Source: Sabulibacter ruber
GTDB taxonomy: Bacteria; Bacteroidota; Bacteroidia; Cytophagales; Hymenobacteraceae
NCBI RefSeq assembly: GCF_017355955.1
Contig: NZ_JAFFID010000004.1
Span: 371,390-435,389, forward strand
Direction: 5' to 3'
Length of the DNA stretch: 64,000 bases
Below are positions 1 through 7,989 of this stretch, piece by piece; the stretch's first letter is position 1, and each line of letters begins with the position of its first letter. The notes below the pieces were generated by a model. It ran no database searches and had not been told where the DNA came from. It was given only the letters and a program-made list of their open reading frames with translations. A program made the translations under genes and the position numbers.

Positions 1-791
1 ATCTGAAGTTTGCCTTTGGTGAGCGGGGTGGCTTTGCCGTTCTCCACGTAGCGGGAATTCTGCAGCACCATTACTACCTGGCCATTCACAATGTGCAGGC
101 TTTTGTCACCGTAGCAGATCAGCTCAATCTCGGTCCAGTCGTTGTTTTTGCTTTCGTGGTCGGCGCTGCGGAGGCAGAACCCGTCCCGGCCCGAGCCTGC
201 CCCAAAGCTGAGGAACGGCTGCTGGTGACCGGCCACCGAGTTCATCATGCCTTCGGGCAGAAACGCCCTGATGTCCATAGCCGTGTTGGCGATGGTCCAG
301 TAATCACCGGTGTGGCCTTCCATGATCTGGAACTCCTGCGAGAGCATCCAGGCGCGCCAGTAATCCACGCCCGCTTTGCCGATGGAGTGGTACAGCACCC
401 CAGAGTCTTTGAGCAGGTTCTTGCGGGGATCAAACTTGTTCTGGCCCCACTTGTATTTCAGTTTGAGGTGGTAGTTCTCGTACTCCTGCTCGGTGTACAC
501 GCACCCGTACACCTCGCCGCTAACCTTCAGCAAAGCTTCGCCGTTTTCCTCCACCACCGTGAAAACCGTCTGGCCATTGGGGTTGTAGCCAATGGGCGCG
601 ATTTCTTTCCCCTGGGCATCTACCGGTACTTTGCCGTTGTAGCCTACTTTGTGCCGGTAGCTCAGGTACGTCTCCCATTGCGACAGGTCTTTGTCAAGCA
701 GGGGCGTCCATTCTTTTTTAGGTAGAAACGAGGCTAAACCTAGGCAGGTGAGCAGCAGAGCGATAAAGCCGAGGGAAAGTTTTGTTTTCAT
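1..791 (-). CDS. DUF1080 (3-keto-disaccharide hydrolase-type) secreted protein, 3' end cut by window
   Basis: The frame is open on the minus strand from an ATG at 791 to the window edge, about 263 codons. It starts with a signal peptide (MKTKLSLGFIALLLTCLGLA). The mature part begins KKEWTPLLDKDLSQWE and contains YKWGQNKF, DSGVLYHS, QIMEGHTGDYW, and near the cut end NDWTEIELICYGD and HIVNGQVVM. These are hallmarks of the DUF1080 beta-sandwich family, now called 3-keto-disaccharide hydrolase. Family members are usually 240-290 residues, so only about 20 C-terminal residues should be missing. A secreted or periplasmic glycan-degrading role is inferred from the family; the substrate cannot be read from sequence. 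Confidence 0.85.
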   Translation of the reverse strand, partial: MKTKLSLGFIALLLTCLGLASFLPKKEWTPLLDKDLSQWETYLSYRHKVGYNGKVPVDAQGKEIAPIGYNPNGQTVFTVVEENGEALLKVSGEVYGCVYTEQEYENYHLKLKYKWGQNKFDPRKNLLKDSGVLYHSIGKAGVDYWRAWMLSQEFQIMEGHTGDYWTIANTAMDIRAFLPEGMMNSVAGHQQPFLSFGAGSGRDGFCLRSADHESKNNDWTEIELICYGDKSLHIVNGQVVMVLQNSRYVENGKATPLTKGKLQ

Positions 792-868
792 AGAGGAATG
801 ATGATAGAATCTTGGATTGGTTTTAGGGTTAGTTTTTAGAAATCAGGGCTAAAGTAAGCATAAAAAGA

Positions 869-926
869 GAAAGCCATCGGTCTGAATTTCAGCTTTTGTA
901 AGGCTGCATTCAGACCGATGGCTTTC
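869..926 (-). terminator. Hairpin terminator behind the carboxylesterase gene
   Basis: Arms 869-887 and 908-926 form a perfect 19-bp inverted repeat (GAAAGCCATCGGTCTGAAT and its complement) with a 20-nt loop. It lies 25 nt past the esterase stop codon and before the next minus-strand start, as expected for an intrinsic terminator. Confidence 0.7.
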
Positions 927-950
927 CTGGAATTGGAGCCTTATGAAGGT

Positions 951-2609
951 TTACTTCTTGGTGGCGAGTTCATCCAGCAGCTGGTAGCGGCCGCGGTTCT
1001 TCTCGGTTTCAAGGCGGGTATTTACGTCAATGTTCAGGTACTGCGGAGTGTTGCCGGTGGCTACCGGCCATTTAGGTAAACCTGCCCCATTGGGATTGCC
1101 GGTCTTGATGAAATTGGCGAAGTACTCCTGCATGGTTTTGGAGACTTTGTAGTCCTCGGGAGTCCAGGCGTAGACTTTGTTGGTGGCCAGGTTGCCCATG
1201 GCATATTCAATCTCGGCGGAGTGGACGGCACCACGGGCAGGTGGCGCTTTAGGCGCGTTGCTGTCTTTGATCACGCCACCGGCCAGACCCGGCGTGGCAT
1301 TGCCCATCTCGGGCACCATCTCGGGCCGAGGGCGGGAATACAGGTAACGGTACACGGGTTTGCCGCTGGTTTTGCCGTGCAGGTCCATCCATTTCCAGGT
1401 GCTGTAGGCAATGAATCGGTCGCCGGCTAAATCGGTGGCGGCTTGCATCACTTCTTCATCGGTGGTGGCGGCGTATTGCTTCAGGATTTCTTCGGCCCGC
1501 TCCCCGAACACGCGTTGCACGGCTTTGGTGAAGTTTTCTTTGGTGGGCGCGTCCTGACCCAGCAAGGCCTGATAGCCCATTTCCTGCGAGTTCCAGCCGG
1601 CCAGCAGCGGAACCTTCGCCTGCTCACCGGCGGCAAAGATGGCGGCAGGCGTTTTCGGGAAGAAGTAGCCGTCAATGGTAGGAACAAATCGGCCCACGCC
1701 CGGCTTGCCCGCTTCGTTCAAAAGTTTTTGGGCGTCCATGGCTCGCAACTGCGCCAGCGAGGTGGCACCAATGCTGGTAGCGAATTTCACGCCATTCTGC
1801 TCGCCTTCCGCCAGAGGAACCGGATCAAACCCCGAGTTCACTAGGGCCCCGCTTTCACCAATAGCACCGGCAATAAGATTCCTGGAAAGCGGAGACGCCA
1901 TCTGCGCACTCACCGACATAGAACCCGCCGATTCTCCGGCAATGGTCACTTTGTTAGGGTCACCCCCGAACGCCGCAATGTTCTCTTTCACCCAGCGCAA
2001 AGCGGCGGCCTGATCCAGGAAACCATAGTTGCCCGAAGCCTTGTACGGAGAGGCCTGGCTTAACTCCGGATGCGCAAAGAACCCGAACACGCCCAACCGG
2101 TAATTTACGGTAATGGCTACCATACCTTTCTGCGCCATGCTTTCGCCGTCATAGCGCGGCTCAGAACCATCGCCGGCAATAAAGCCCCCGCCGTAGAAGT
2201 ACACCAGCACGGGTAGCTTTTCTTTCCCGGTTTTAGAGGGCGTCCAGACGTTCAGGTACAAACAATCTTCGCTCACCCCGTTGCTCCGGAAATTCATATC
2301 CCCGAACACCGGCAACTGCATCGCCCTCGGCCCGAACTGGGTGGCCTTACGCACGCCCTGCCAGTTCTTCACCGGCTGCGGCTCCCGCCAACGTAGTTCG
2401 CCCACGGGCGGCGCAGCAAAAGGCACGCCCTTGAACGAGCGGATGCCGCTTTTCTCCAGGGTGCCTTCCAGCGTTCCATTGGCGGTTTTTACCTGGTTCA
2501 TGGTGGTGGAAGCTCCAGAGCTTTTAGTTTTCGTTTGCGCCCATACGGTGGGTGCCACTAGCACAGCCACGAGGAGCAGGAGGAAGATTTTGTTTAGTCT
2601 ATGGTTCAT
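951..2609 (-). CDS. Secreted type-B carboxylesterase
   Basis: The protein has 552 residues, normal for the COesterase (alpha/beta hydrolase) family that hydrolyses carboxylic esters. Residues 1-24 are a signal peptide ending in VWAQ. The oxyanion-hole motif YGGGF is at 139-143, the nucleophile elbow GESAGS puts the catalytic serine at 227, and the probable acid is Glu343 (WNSQEMGY). The histidine of the triad is His463 (VHSAEIEYAMGN). All expected residues are present, so the enzyme should be active and exported. Its natural ester is unknown. It lies between two other secreted hydrolases on the same strand but is separated from the upstream one by a terminator. Confidence 0.9.
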   Translation of the reverse strand: MNHRLNKIFLLLLVAVLVAPTVWAQTKTKSSGASTTMNQVKTANGTLEGTLEKSGIRSFKGVPFAAPPVGELRWREPQPVKNWQGVRKATQFGPRAMQLPVFGDMNFRSNGVSEDCLYLNVWTPSKTGKEKLPVLVYFYGGGFIAGDGSEPRYDGESMAQKGMVAITVNYRLGVFGFFAHPELSQASPYKASGNYGFLDQAAALRWVKENIAAFGGDPNKVTIAGESAGSMSVSAQMASPLSRNLIAGAIGESGALVNSGFDPVPLAEGEQNGVKFATSIGATSLAQLRAMDAQKLLNEAGKPGVGRFVPTIDGYFFPKTPAAIFAAGEQAKVPLLAGWNSQEMGYQALLGQDAPTKENFTKAVQRVFGERAEEILKQYAATTDEEVMQAATDLAGDRFIAYSTWKWMDLHGKTSGKPVYRYLYSRPRPEMVPEMGNATPGLAGGVIKDSNAPKAPPARGAVHSAEIEYAMGNLATNKVYAWTPEDYKVSKTMQEYFANFIKTGNPNGAGLPKWPVATGNTPQYLNIDVNTRLETEKNRGRYQLLDELATKK

Positions 2610-2732
2610 ATCGTAGTCTTATTCGCTTGGTATTTGATGATTTCTGTTGGGGGTATTTACAAGTTATAATGGGCTGTAAAAATTAACTCTCTTTTCTGAA
2701 AGATAATACCATTGTCATGGGGTATAGAAAAG

Positions 2733-3689
2733 TTATTTTGCTTCCATTGTCCCAAAGTATTTGGCTTTGTTACTTTGGGCAGGAATCAAGGGTTTGATGG
2801 CCTCGGCAGCCTCAGTAGGCAGATCAGATTCAATAATATCGGCCCCGGATTTGATGATCGCTCGGTAAGCATTCTGCCGTTCTGCCTTGCTCTGAAGTTT
2901 GTCATAAGTAGGGGCCGCCGAAATCATGCACGTCACCCCGCGGGCATGCAGCAGGTCCAGCAGTTCCTGGTTCTCGGGCTTGTAGGTGGGGCCAATGTAG
3001 GCAATCATCTGTGACCAGGGGATCCCTGCCTTCTCATACTCTAAAAAGGCATCCTTGGTAAGTACGTGGGCCGAGAACATTACTTTGTTGTTTTGCTCAT
3101 AGTGGTATTTGGCTTGCTGGGCATTATGCACGGTCAGAATCACGTGGGTTTCGGCTTTACGGTCACGCACAAATCGGGCAATCATGGCGGGCGGCACGTC
3201 TTTTCTATCCAGGTTAAGGATAGTTTTCCCTTTGCTCCAGGTGATGGCCTCTTCCAGGGTGGGGATATGGTACGCGGTAACGTTGCCTGCTTTGTCCTTC
3301 AGGTTCAATTTTTTCAATTCTTCCCAGGTATAGTCAGAAACCTTGCCGCTACCAGTGGTGGTACGGTCCAGCGTTTCATCATGCATGAGCACAATGACAC
3401 TGTCTTTGGTAAGGCGCGGATCAACCTCAAAAAAAGCCGGCGTGCTGCGGAGCGTATGTTCAAAAGAAGCAATGGAATTCTCTGGATACCCTTTCTCCAT
3501 TCCACCCCGGTGACCACTGATCAAAGGAATACTGTTTTGGCTGAACCGGAAGAAGTTGTACAACTCCTTGGGACTGCTGATTTTTAGGACGTGCAAGTTT
3601 TTGGTCTGCGCTTTCAATCCACTGAAAGGAAACCCGGCTATCAATACCAGGAGCAAGAGAATTCTTGAACGAGAACCCATAGAAAACAT
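2733..3689 (-). CDS. Secreted glycerophosphodiester phosphodiesterase family protein
   Basis: This is a GDPD-type TIM-barrel enzyme that splits glycerophosphodiesters into glycerol-3-phosphate and an alcohol. Diagnostic motifs are GHRGG and YPENSIASFEHTL near the N-terminus, EVDPRLTKDSVIVLMHDETLDRTT with metal-binding Glu, Asp and His, and LNLDRKD later. The frame stays open upstream to 3737, but the first 16 codons there are not signal-peptide-like. Starting at the ATG at 3689 (or 3680) gives a clean export signal (SRSRILLLLVLIAGF) ending near LKAQ. The C-terminus has IIESDLP, the usual end motif for the family. It probably recycles phosphate or glycerol from lipid head groups in the periplasm. 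Confidence 0.88.
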   Translation of the reverse strand: MFSMGSRSRILLLLVLIAGFPFSGLKAQTKNLHVLKISSPKELYNFFRFSQNSIPLISGHRGGMEKGYPENSIASFEHTLRSTPAFFEVDPRLTKDSVIVLMHDETLDRTTTGSGKVSDYTWEELKKLNLKDKAGNVTAYHIPTLEEAITWSKGKTILNLDRKDVPPAMIARFVRDRKAETHVILTVHNAQQAKYHYEQNNKVMFSAHVLTKDAFLEYEKAGIPWSQMIAYIGPTYKPENQELLDLLHARGVTCMISAAPTYDKLQSKAERQNAYRAIIKSGADIIESDLPTEAAEAIKPLIPAQSNKAKYFGTMEAK

Positions 3690-4014
3690 GATCTGAGCTT
3701 TGAGGAGGTACAAAGATGGTGTTATTGTTCCTGGCAAGTCCTGGAAAAGTAAAGGAGGGTTTTCTTAAAAAATACCTTCCAGTATGAAGATAGGGAGCTT
3801 CAGGTGAATAGCAATGGCTTTACAGGATGTTTGCTCAGGCAGTAACCCAGGAACTCAGTTATGCTTTATGTTTGAAGTGAGATGTAGGTTAAAAAATGCT
3901 ACTTCAGGACAATGTCTCTCTTCCCAATCCAGGTATTAGTGGGCATAAAAACGTTTTCGGCCTGCTTTTCTCAAAACAGGCCGAAAACGACATTCACGTA
4001 CATTAAAGTAAAAT
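3690..4014. other. Intergenic region between the GDPD gene and the glycan cluster
   Basis: I see no credible gene here. It holds the upstream region of the GDPD gene and, at 3952-3989, the hairpin that closes the glycan cluster. A short plus-strand frame across 3912-4199 is opposite the CgeB gene and has no recognisable content. Confidence 0.6.
3952..3989 (-). terminator. Capped hairpin terminator at the end of the glycan cluster
   Basis: The arms CGTTTTCGGCCTG and CAGGCCGAAAACG are perfect 13-bp complements. They are topped by TTTT-CTC-AAAA, and on the minus strand the stem is followed by a T run (plus-strand AAAAA at 3947-3951). It lies 25 nt after the last CgeB stop codon. It belongs to the capped-hairpin family found in many gaps of this window. 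Confidence 0.75.
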
Positions 4015-5154
4015 CTAACTGTCCAACTCAAGTTCCTCTTTGCCACTCAGGACGCTGGACTCAGAACTCAGGACTTCCAAAATATAGCTTTCCAACTCCT
4101 GCGCCCGGTGGGCGGCGGTGTGATGGGCCAATACTTTCTGGCGGGCGCGTTCGGCGATGGCTGTGCGTTCGTCTTCTGGTAAATGAATCAGGAAATTGAG
4201 CGTGTCCTCGGCGGAGTAGGAGACCAGAATCTCTTTGTTGAACTCAAACAGCTCATCCAGGCCATCCCAGTAATCGGAGATGATGGGGGTACCGCAGGCA
4301 GCGGCTTCAAAAAGCCGAACGCTGGGCGAGTAGCCGGCCTTGATCATATCGGCGCGGGTGATGTTCTGGGTGAAGCGCTGTTGGTTGTAGAACTTCCGGT
4401 GCTCGGCGGGCGGCAGGTGGTGGATGTACTCACAGTTCTCGGGCCACTGAATGGTCTCAGGGTACTGCGGACCGGCCACTACGAAGGAGCCCAGGGGCCA
4501 CTCCCGGGCGGCATCCAGCATCAGTTTCTCCAATGGCGGCTGACGGTCATCTGAGTACGTGCCCAGATAGCCCAAGTCCCATACCTTCTCTTCCTGCGGC
4601 TCGGGGAAGTACAGCTCCGGATCAAAGGAGCAGTACAGTGGCCGGGCCATAGGCGACCCGAATTCCTTCTCCAGTTTCTCCAGCGTAGGTCCGCCAGTGA
4701 ACGACAAGTACATGTCATACTGCGGAATGAGGCGCGGATGCAGGTACTCGTAGTCTTCGCGGGCCAGCTTGGCTAGGGTCACCGGCGTATCGATGTCATA
4801 GAAACCGGTTACGCCCTGCGCGGTCTGAATAGCCCATTCGCCCACGGCTACGCCTTCGGGTACGTAGGAGCCTACCAGCACGAAATCAGCGGTACGCACC
4901 TGCTCCGTGAAGCGGGCCTGCAGATCATCGAGCGACTGGTACAACTCGGTCTGGCAGTATTCAGGATTGGGTAAATCACGGTTTGAGGCGTACCACGGCA
5001 CATCGCGCTCCAGGAACAGGATGTGGTGGCCCCGGTTACGCAACTCGCGCACCAAACCTCTAAACGTGGTGGCGTGCCCATTGCCCCAACTAGAGGTGAT
5101 GGACAAGCCCAGAATGACTATGTTTAATGGTTTTTGACTCATATTTTTAGACAC
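4015..5154 (-). CDS. CgeB-like glycosyltransferase (paralog 1)
   Basis: The 379-residue cytosolic protein has a GT-B fold, CgeB/DUF3880 type, with a group-1 C-terminal domain. Seen directly: an N-terminal Rossmann-like start (LNIVILGLSITSSWGNGHATT), an opening match to its neighbours (R-G-x-V-R-x-L), and a C-terminal donor-binding stretch SPSVRLFEAAACGTPIISDYWDGLDELF. The same stretch appears in the neighbouring paralog. Family members transfer sugars, for instance to Bacillus spore-crust material, but donor and acceptor here are unknown. It is the last gene of the cluster, 297 bp downstream of paralog 2 across a large inverted repeat. An alternative start is the Met at 5142. Confidence 0.82.
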   Translation of the reverse strand: MSKNMSQKPLNIVILGLSITSSWGNGHATTFRGLVRELRNRGHHILFLERDVPWYASNRDLPNPEYCQTELYQSLDDLQARFTEQVRTADFVLVGSYVPEGVAVGEWAIQTAQGVTGFYDIDTPVTLAKLAREDYEYLHPRLIPQYDMYLSFTGGPTLEKLEKEFGSPMARPLYCSFDPELYFPEPQEEKVWDLGYLGTYSDDRQPPLEKLMLDAAREWPLGSFVVAGPQYPETIQWPENCEYIHHLPPAEHRKFYNQQRFTQNITRADMIKAGYSPSVRLFEAAACGTPIISDYWDGLDELFEFNKEILVSYSAEDTLNFLIHLPEDERTAIAERARQKVLAHHTAAHRAQELESYILEVLSSESSVLSGKEELELDS

Positions 5155-5186
5155 AAGTATCAGGTATCAAGTAGCACGACTTTTCT

Positions 5187-5390
5187 CGCTGGCGCGAGCT
5201 TGCAGCTCGTGTCCGCACGTATTGCTGGAAACATTTGATGCACTCACCCTTGTCATCCTGAAAGGACCTTGTGGGCGAACTAGAAAGGCATTAAAGAAAC
5301 GCTACTACCGTTTGCTCACAAGGTCCTTTCAGGATGACAAAAAGGTAAACTAGAATGCGTGCGGACACGAGCTGCAAGCTCGCGCCAGCG
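5187..5390. repeat. 204-bp nested inverted repeat between CgeB paralogs
   Basis: The outer arms 5187-5223 and 5354-5390 match at 36 of 37 positions. The inner arms 5250-5273 and 5317-5340 are a perfect 24-bp inverted repeat (starting TTGTCATCCTGAAAGGACCT), extended by seven more pairs if G-U is allowed. Each outer arm is itself a REP-like hairpin (GAGCT-TGC-AGCTC). There is no open frame of note inside and no transposase nearby. Confidence 0.85.
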
Positions 5391-5400
5391 GATTTGACAT

Positions 5401-5446
5401 TTTCCGTTCTGGGGCTATTTTCTGTAAAACAGCCCCAGAACGGAAA
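5401..5446 (-). terminator. Capped hairpin terminator after CgeB paralog 2
   Basis: The arms 5401-5416 and 5431-5446 are perfect 16-bp complements (TTTCCGTTCTGGGGCT). The apex is TTTT-CTGT-AAAA. It begins 5 nt past the paralog-2 stop codon on the minus strand. This suggests that paralog 1 is partly uncoupled from the genes before it. Confidence 0.7.
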
Positions 5447-5451
5447 TCAGG

Positions 5452-6579
5452 TTAAGACACCAAAGCGTCTGCCGAGGAAGGAGCAGCCGTAGTGGTGCGT
5501 GGAGTGGTCAAAAGCAGTTGCTCCAGTTCATCGGCGCGGTGACCGTAGGTGTGCTTGGCCAGTACTTTCCGGTAAGCAGCTTCGCCGATGGCCTTGGCGC
5601 GTTCGGGCGTTAAACCTTGCAGTAGCGTGGCTACTTCGACACCGTCTTTGGCCACCAAGATTTCAGTTTCCGGCTCAAAGAAGAAGTCAATGCCTTCCCA
5701 GTAATCGGTGATGATACAGGCGCCGGCACCGGCGGCTTCAAAGACGCGGGTGGCCGGGGAGAAACCGTAGCGGGCCATGCTCTCGCGGCTGATGTTCAAC
5801 ACCGCCTTGGGCGTGCAGTTGAAGGCGTTGTGCTCTTTGGTGTACACGTGCCCGATGTAGTTCACGTTTGCGCTCATGGGTTTATCGCCCCAGCCACTGC
5901 CGCCTATGATAAACTGTTGCTCAGGCAGTTGAGCGGCTACGTCCAGGAAGAACTGCTCTACGCGGGCTTCGCGGTCGGGCAGGCGGTTGCCTAAGAACGC
6001 GAGGTCGCATTGGAAACGGTCTTCGGGTTCTACTGGGTAGTGGGTGGCGGTGTCTAGGGCGTTATAAATTGGCACACATTTTTTCGCTCCTAATTTGGCG
6101 TACGCGTTGATGACGGGGTCACCGCCGCCGTAGGTCAGAATGAGGTCATATTGCGGAATATGGACTCTAAACGGATCGGCGGGATCACTTTCCACGCGGT
6201 CCAGGGTGGCGGGCGCGTCTACGTCCCAGAAAATCACGAGGCGGTTCTCAGATTGTAGTTTCAGCACTTCGGCCTCCAGCAACTCGTCAAACACGCCCAC
6301 GCCGCTGGCTTTTACCACCACATCGGCCGAGGTGGCGTCTTCCAGAGCTTTGTACACGGCTTCCTCGGTGGCCGGATACACCACTACTTTGGCGTACTCG
6401 GGATCGGGAATGTCGCGGTTTTCCTGGCGCTGATAGGCATCGGGTTCATAGAAGGTCACCTGGTGGCCGCGCGCGTGCAGGGCCCGCACGATGCCGCGGT
6501 AATAGGTGGCGGCGCCGTTCCAGTACGCTGATACTAAGCTTGATCCGAAGAAGGCGATGTTGAGTTTTTTATTCTGCAT
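5452..6579 (-). CDS. CgeB-like glycosyltransferase (paralog 2)
   Basis: The 375-residue protein has the same layout as paralog 1: N-terminal LNIAFFGSSLVSAYWNGAATYYRG, then Rossmann-like segments (LVIFWDVDAPATL, YDLILTYGGGDPVI). The donor-binding region is SPATRVFEAAGAGACIITDYWEG and HRADELE lies near the end. The phrase FEAA-x-G-x-x-IISDYW/IITDYW is shared with paralog 1. The start overlaps the end of paralog 3 by 11 bp, so the two are probably translationally coupled. There is no signal peptide or membrane segment, so it acts in the cytosol. Specificity is unknown. Confidence 0.82.
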   Translation of the reverse strand: MQNKKLNIAFFGSSLVSAYWNGAATYYRGIVRALHARGHQVTFYEPDAYQRQENRDIPDPEYAKVVVYPATEEAVYKALEDATSADVVVKASGVGVFDELLEAEVLKLQSENRLVIFWDVDAPATLDRVESDPADPFRVHIPQYDLILTYGGGDPVINAYAKLGAKKCVPIYNALDTATHYPVEPEDRFQCDLAFLGNRLPDREARVEQFFLDVAAQLPEQQFIIGGSGWGDKPMSANVNYIGHVYTKEHNAFNCTPKAVLNISRESMARYGFSPATRVFEAAGAGACIITDYWEGIDFFFEPETEILVAKDGVEVATLLQGLTPERAKAIGEAAYRKVLAKHTYGHRADELEQLLLTTPRTTTAAPSSADALVS

Positions 6580-7708
6580 ATGCCACAGAGGAGTTAGTTT
6601 TTACATGGATTTTCTCGGGCGCGATGCCCAACTCGGCGCAGATGGCCTCCAGTTCGTTCACGCGGTGCGCGCAGGAGTGCTTCTGCTGGATGGTGTTGAG
6701 ACCGTGGGCCACCATTTCCTGGGTGCTTTGCTGGTTCTGCAACACGTTTTGGAGGTGTTTTTTCATTTCCTCGCCGTTTCTGGCCACCAGGAAATCCTGG
6801 CCCGGGGTGAACAGGTTTTCAGCGTCTTCCCAAGGCGCGGTGATGAGCGGAATGCCGCAAGCCAGCGCCTCAAACGGACGAATGGTAGGAATGCCCGGCA
6901 GCGCCTCTACGTACGGTCTGCGCGGCACGTGCACGGTCACTTTGTACTTGGCGAATTCTTCCGGCGCCTTGTAGTTGGGCAACCAGCCGCCGTACTCAAT
7001 GCCCGCTTCTTTCAACGATTTAATGGCGTGGTCTGGGTAGCGTACCCCGTACACTTTGGCTTTCAGGCCGAGTTCTTTCACGGGGTTGAGCAGGAACTCA
7101 TGCAGTTCGGCAGTACGCTCTTCGTCGCCCCAGTTGCCTATCCACACCAGGTCGCCTTCTGTTTCAGCCGAAGTATGCGGGTAGAAAACGCGGGTATCGG
7201 CGGCCTCGTGCCAGGTCCAGGCTTTCTGGGCCCAGCCTTGTTTGAGGTACAGTTCTTTAATCACGTTCCCGAAGGCTAGCACCCCATCATAATGCGTAAG
7301 ATCATAGGCGGCCATGCTCTCGCGCTCGGTTACAGCGCGGTGGTGGGTGTCATGGAAGAGCAGGCGGTAGTTGCTTTTGGTGCGGTGCTCGCCCACGCGG
7401 CGTACCAACTCGTGCTCGCTCCACTCGTGCACCAGTACCAGATCGGCCCCGGCCAGCACCTCGTCTAAATTGAGCGATGCCAGCTCGTAGAAGTTGGTTT
7501 CCAGCCCCGGATAATATTGGTGCAGTTCCTCCAGTTTCTGCTCGCCGTACTGCTCCAGCAGGTTGCTGAGGCTCCAGCCGTTCTTTGGCTCGTAGACCTG
7601 CACCTCGTGGTCCCGGCTTTTCAGTTCCTGCACAATGCCGCGCAGGAAGTGGGCATTGCCGTGGTTCCAGTCTGAGAGCAGGGAGTGATAGAATAATACA
7701 AGTTTCAT
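6569..7708 (-). CDS. CgeB-like glycosyltransferase (paralog 3, divergent)
   Basis: The 379-residue protein starts MKLVLFYHSLLSDWNHGNAHFLRG, parallel to the WNG-A start of the other two, and carries RPFEALACGIPLITAPWEDAENLF at the donor site. It lacks the DYW motif of paralogs 1 and 2 and has a longer N-terminal domain insert, so it probably uses another donor or acceptor. The histidine-rich stretch LLFHDTHHRAV is unusual. It overlaps paralog 2 by 11 bp. Upstream, a 281-bp repeat-filled gap separates it from the GT4 gene. Confidence 0.8.
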   Translation of the reverse strand: MKLVLFYHSLLSDWNHGNAHFLRGIVQELKSRDHEVQVYEPKNGWSLSNLLEQYGEQKLEELHQYYPGLETNFYELASLNLDEVLAGADLVLVHEWSEHELVRRVGEHRTKSNYRLLFHDTHHRAVTERESMAAYDLTHYDGVLAFGNVIKELYLKQGWAQKAWTWHEAADTRVFYPHTSAETEGDLVWIGNWGDEERTAELHEFLLNPVKELGLKAKVYGVRYPDHAIKSLKEAGIEYGGWLPNYKAPEEFAKYKVTVHVPRRPYVEALPGIPTIRPFEALACGIPLITAPWEDAENLFTPGQDFLVARNGEEMKKHLQNVLQNQQSTQEMVAHGLNTIQQKHSCAHRVNELEAICAELGIAPEKIHVKTNSSVAYAE

Positions 7709-7774
7709 AGCTTTTGGTTAGATGCTAGTAGTTGGATGTTAGATACTAGACTAATTTCATTCTTACTTATTTCC

Positions 7775-7824
7775 TGGTTCAAGTCTGTGACTTGGACCTA
7801 TCATGGCGGCAGTTTGTAACTGCC
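7775..7824. repeat. Dispersed hairpin repeat, copy 1 (AAGTC-TGT-GACTT type)
   Basis: This copy contains two adjoining hairpins, CAAGTC-TGT-GACTTG and GGCAGTT-TGT-AACTGCC. The same unit with three substitutions or indels recurs at 35945-35995. The loop change T/C lies in the unpaired position. It is non-coding. Confidence 0.75.
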
Positions 7825-7858
7825 GTGTGGCATTAGCCGCAAACAACATTAGCCGATA

Positions 7859-7982
7859 TTCCCCCTTTGAAGGGGGTGAAGGGGGATGTTTACACCTGCT
7901 GAACACACATTGCTGATGTTTTTTCTTGCAAGATTCTCCGCAGATGTAAACACCCCTCTTTATCTCCCCTCAAGGGGAGAAT
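7859..7982. repeat. Diverged inverted repeat rich in C5/G5 runs
   Basis: Left arm 7859-7894 (TTCCCCCTTTGAAGGGGGTG then ending TGTTTACA) and right arm 7945-7982 are imperfect inverted copies of each other. A third, single copy is at 36173-36210. Each arm contains its own small hairpin (CCCCCTT-TG-AAGGGGG). No gene is visible in the gap. Confidence 0.65.
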
Positions 7983-7989
7983 CTGCTTT

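Noticed and set aside
5187..5390. Inverted repeat as an insertion sequence or transposon
   Set aside because: There is no transposase frame between the arms, and the arms belong to a dispersed hairpin family.
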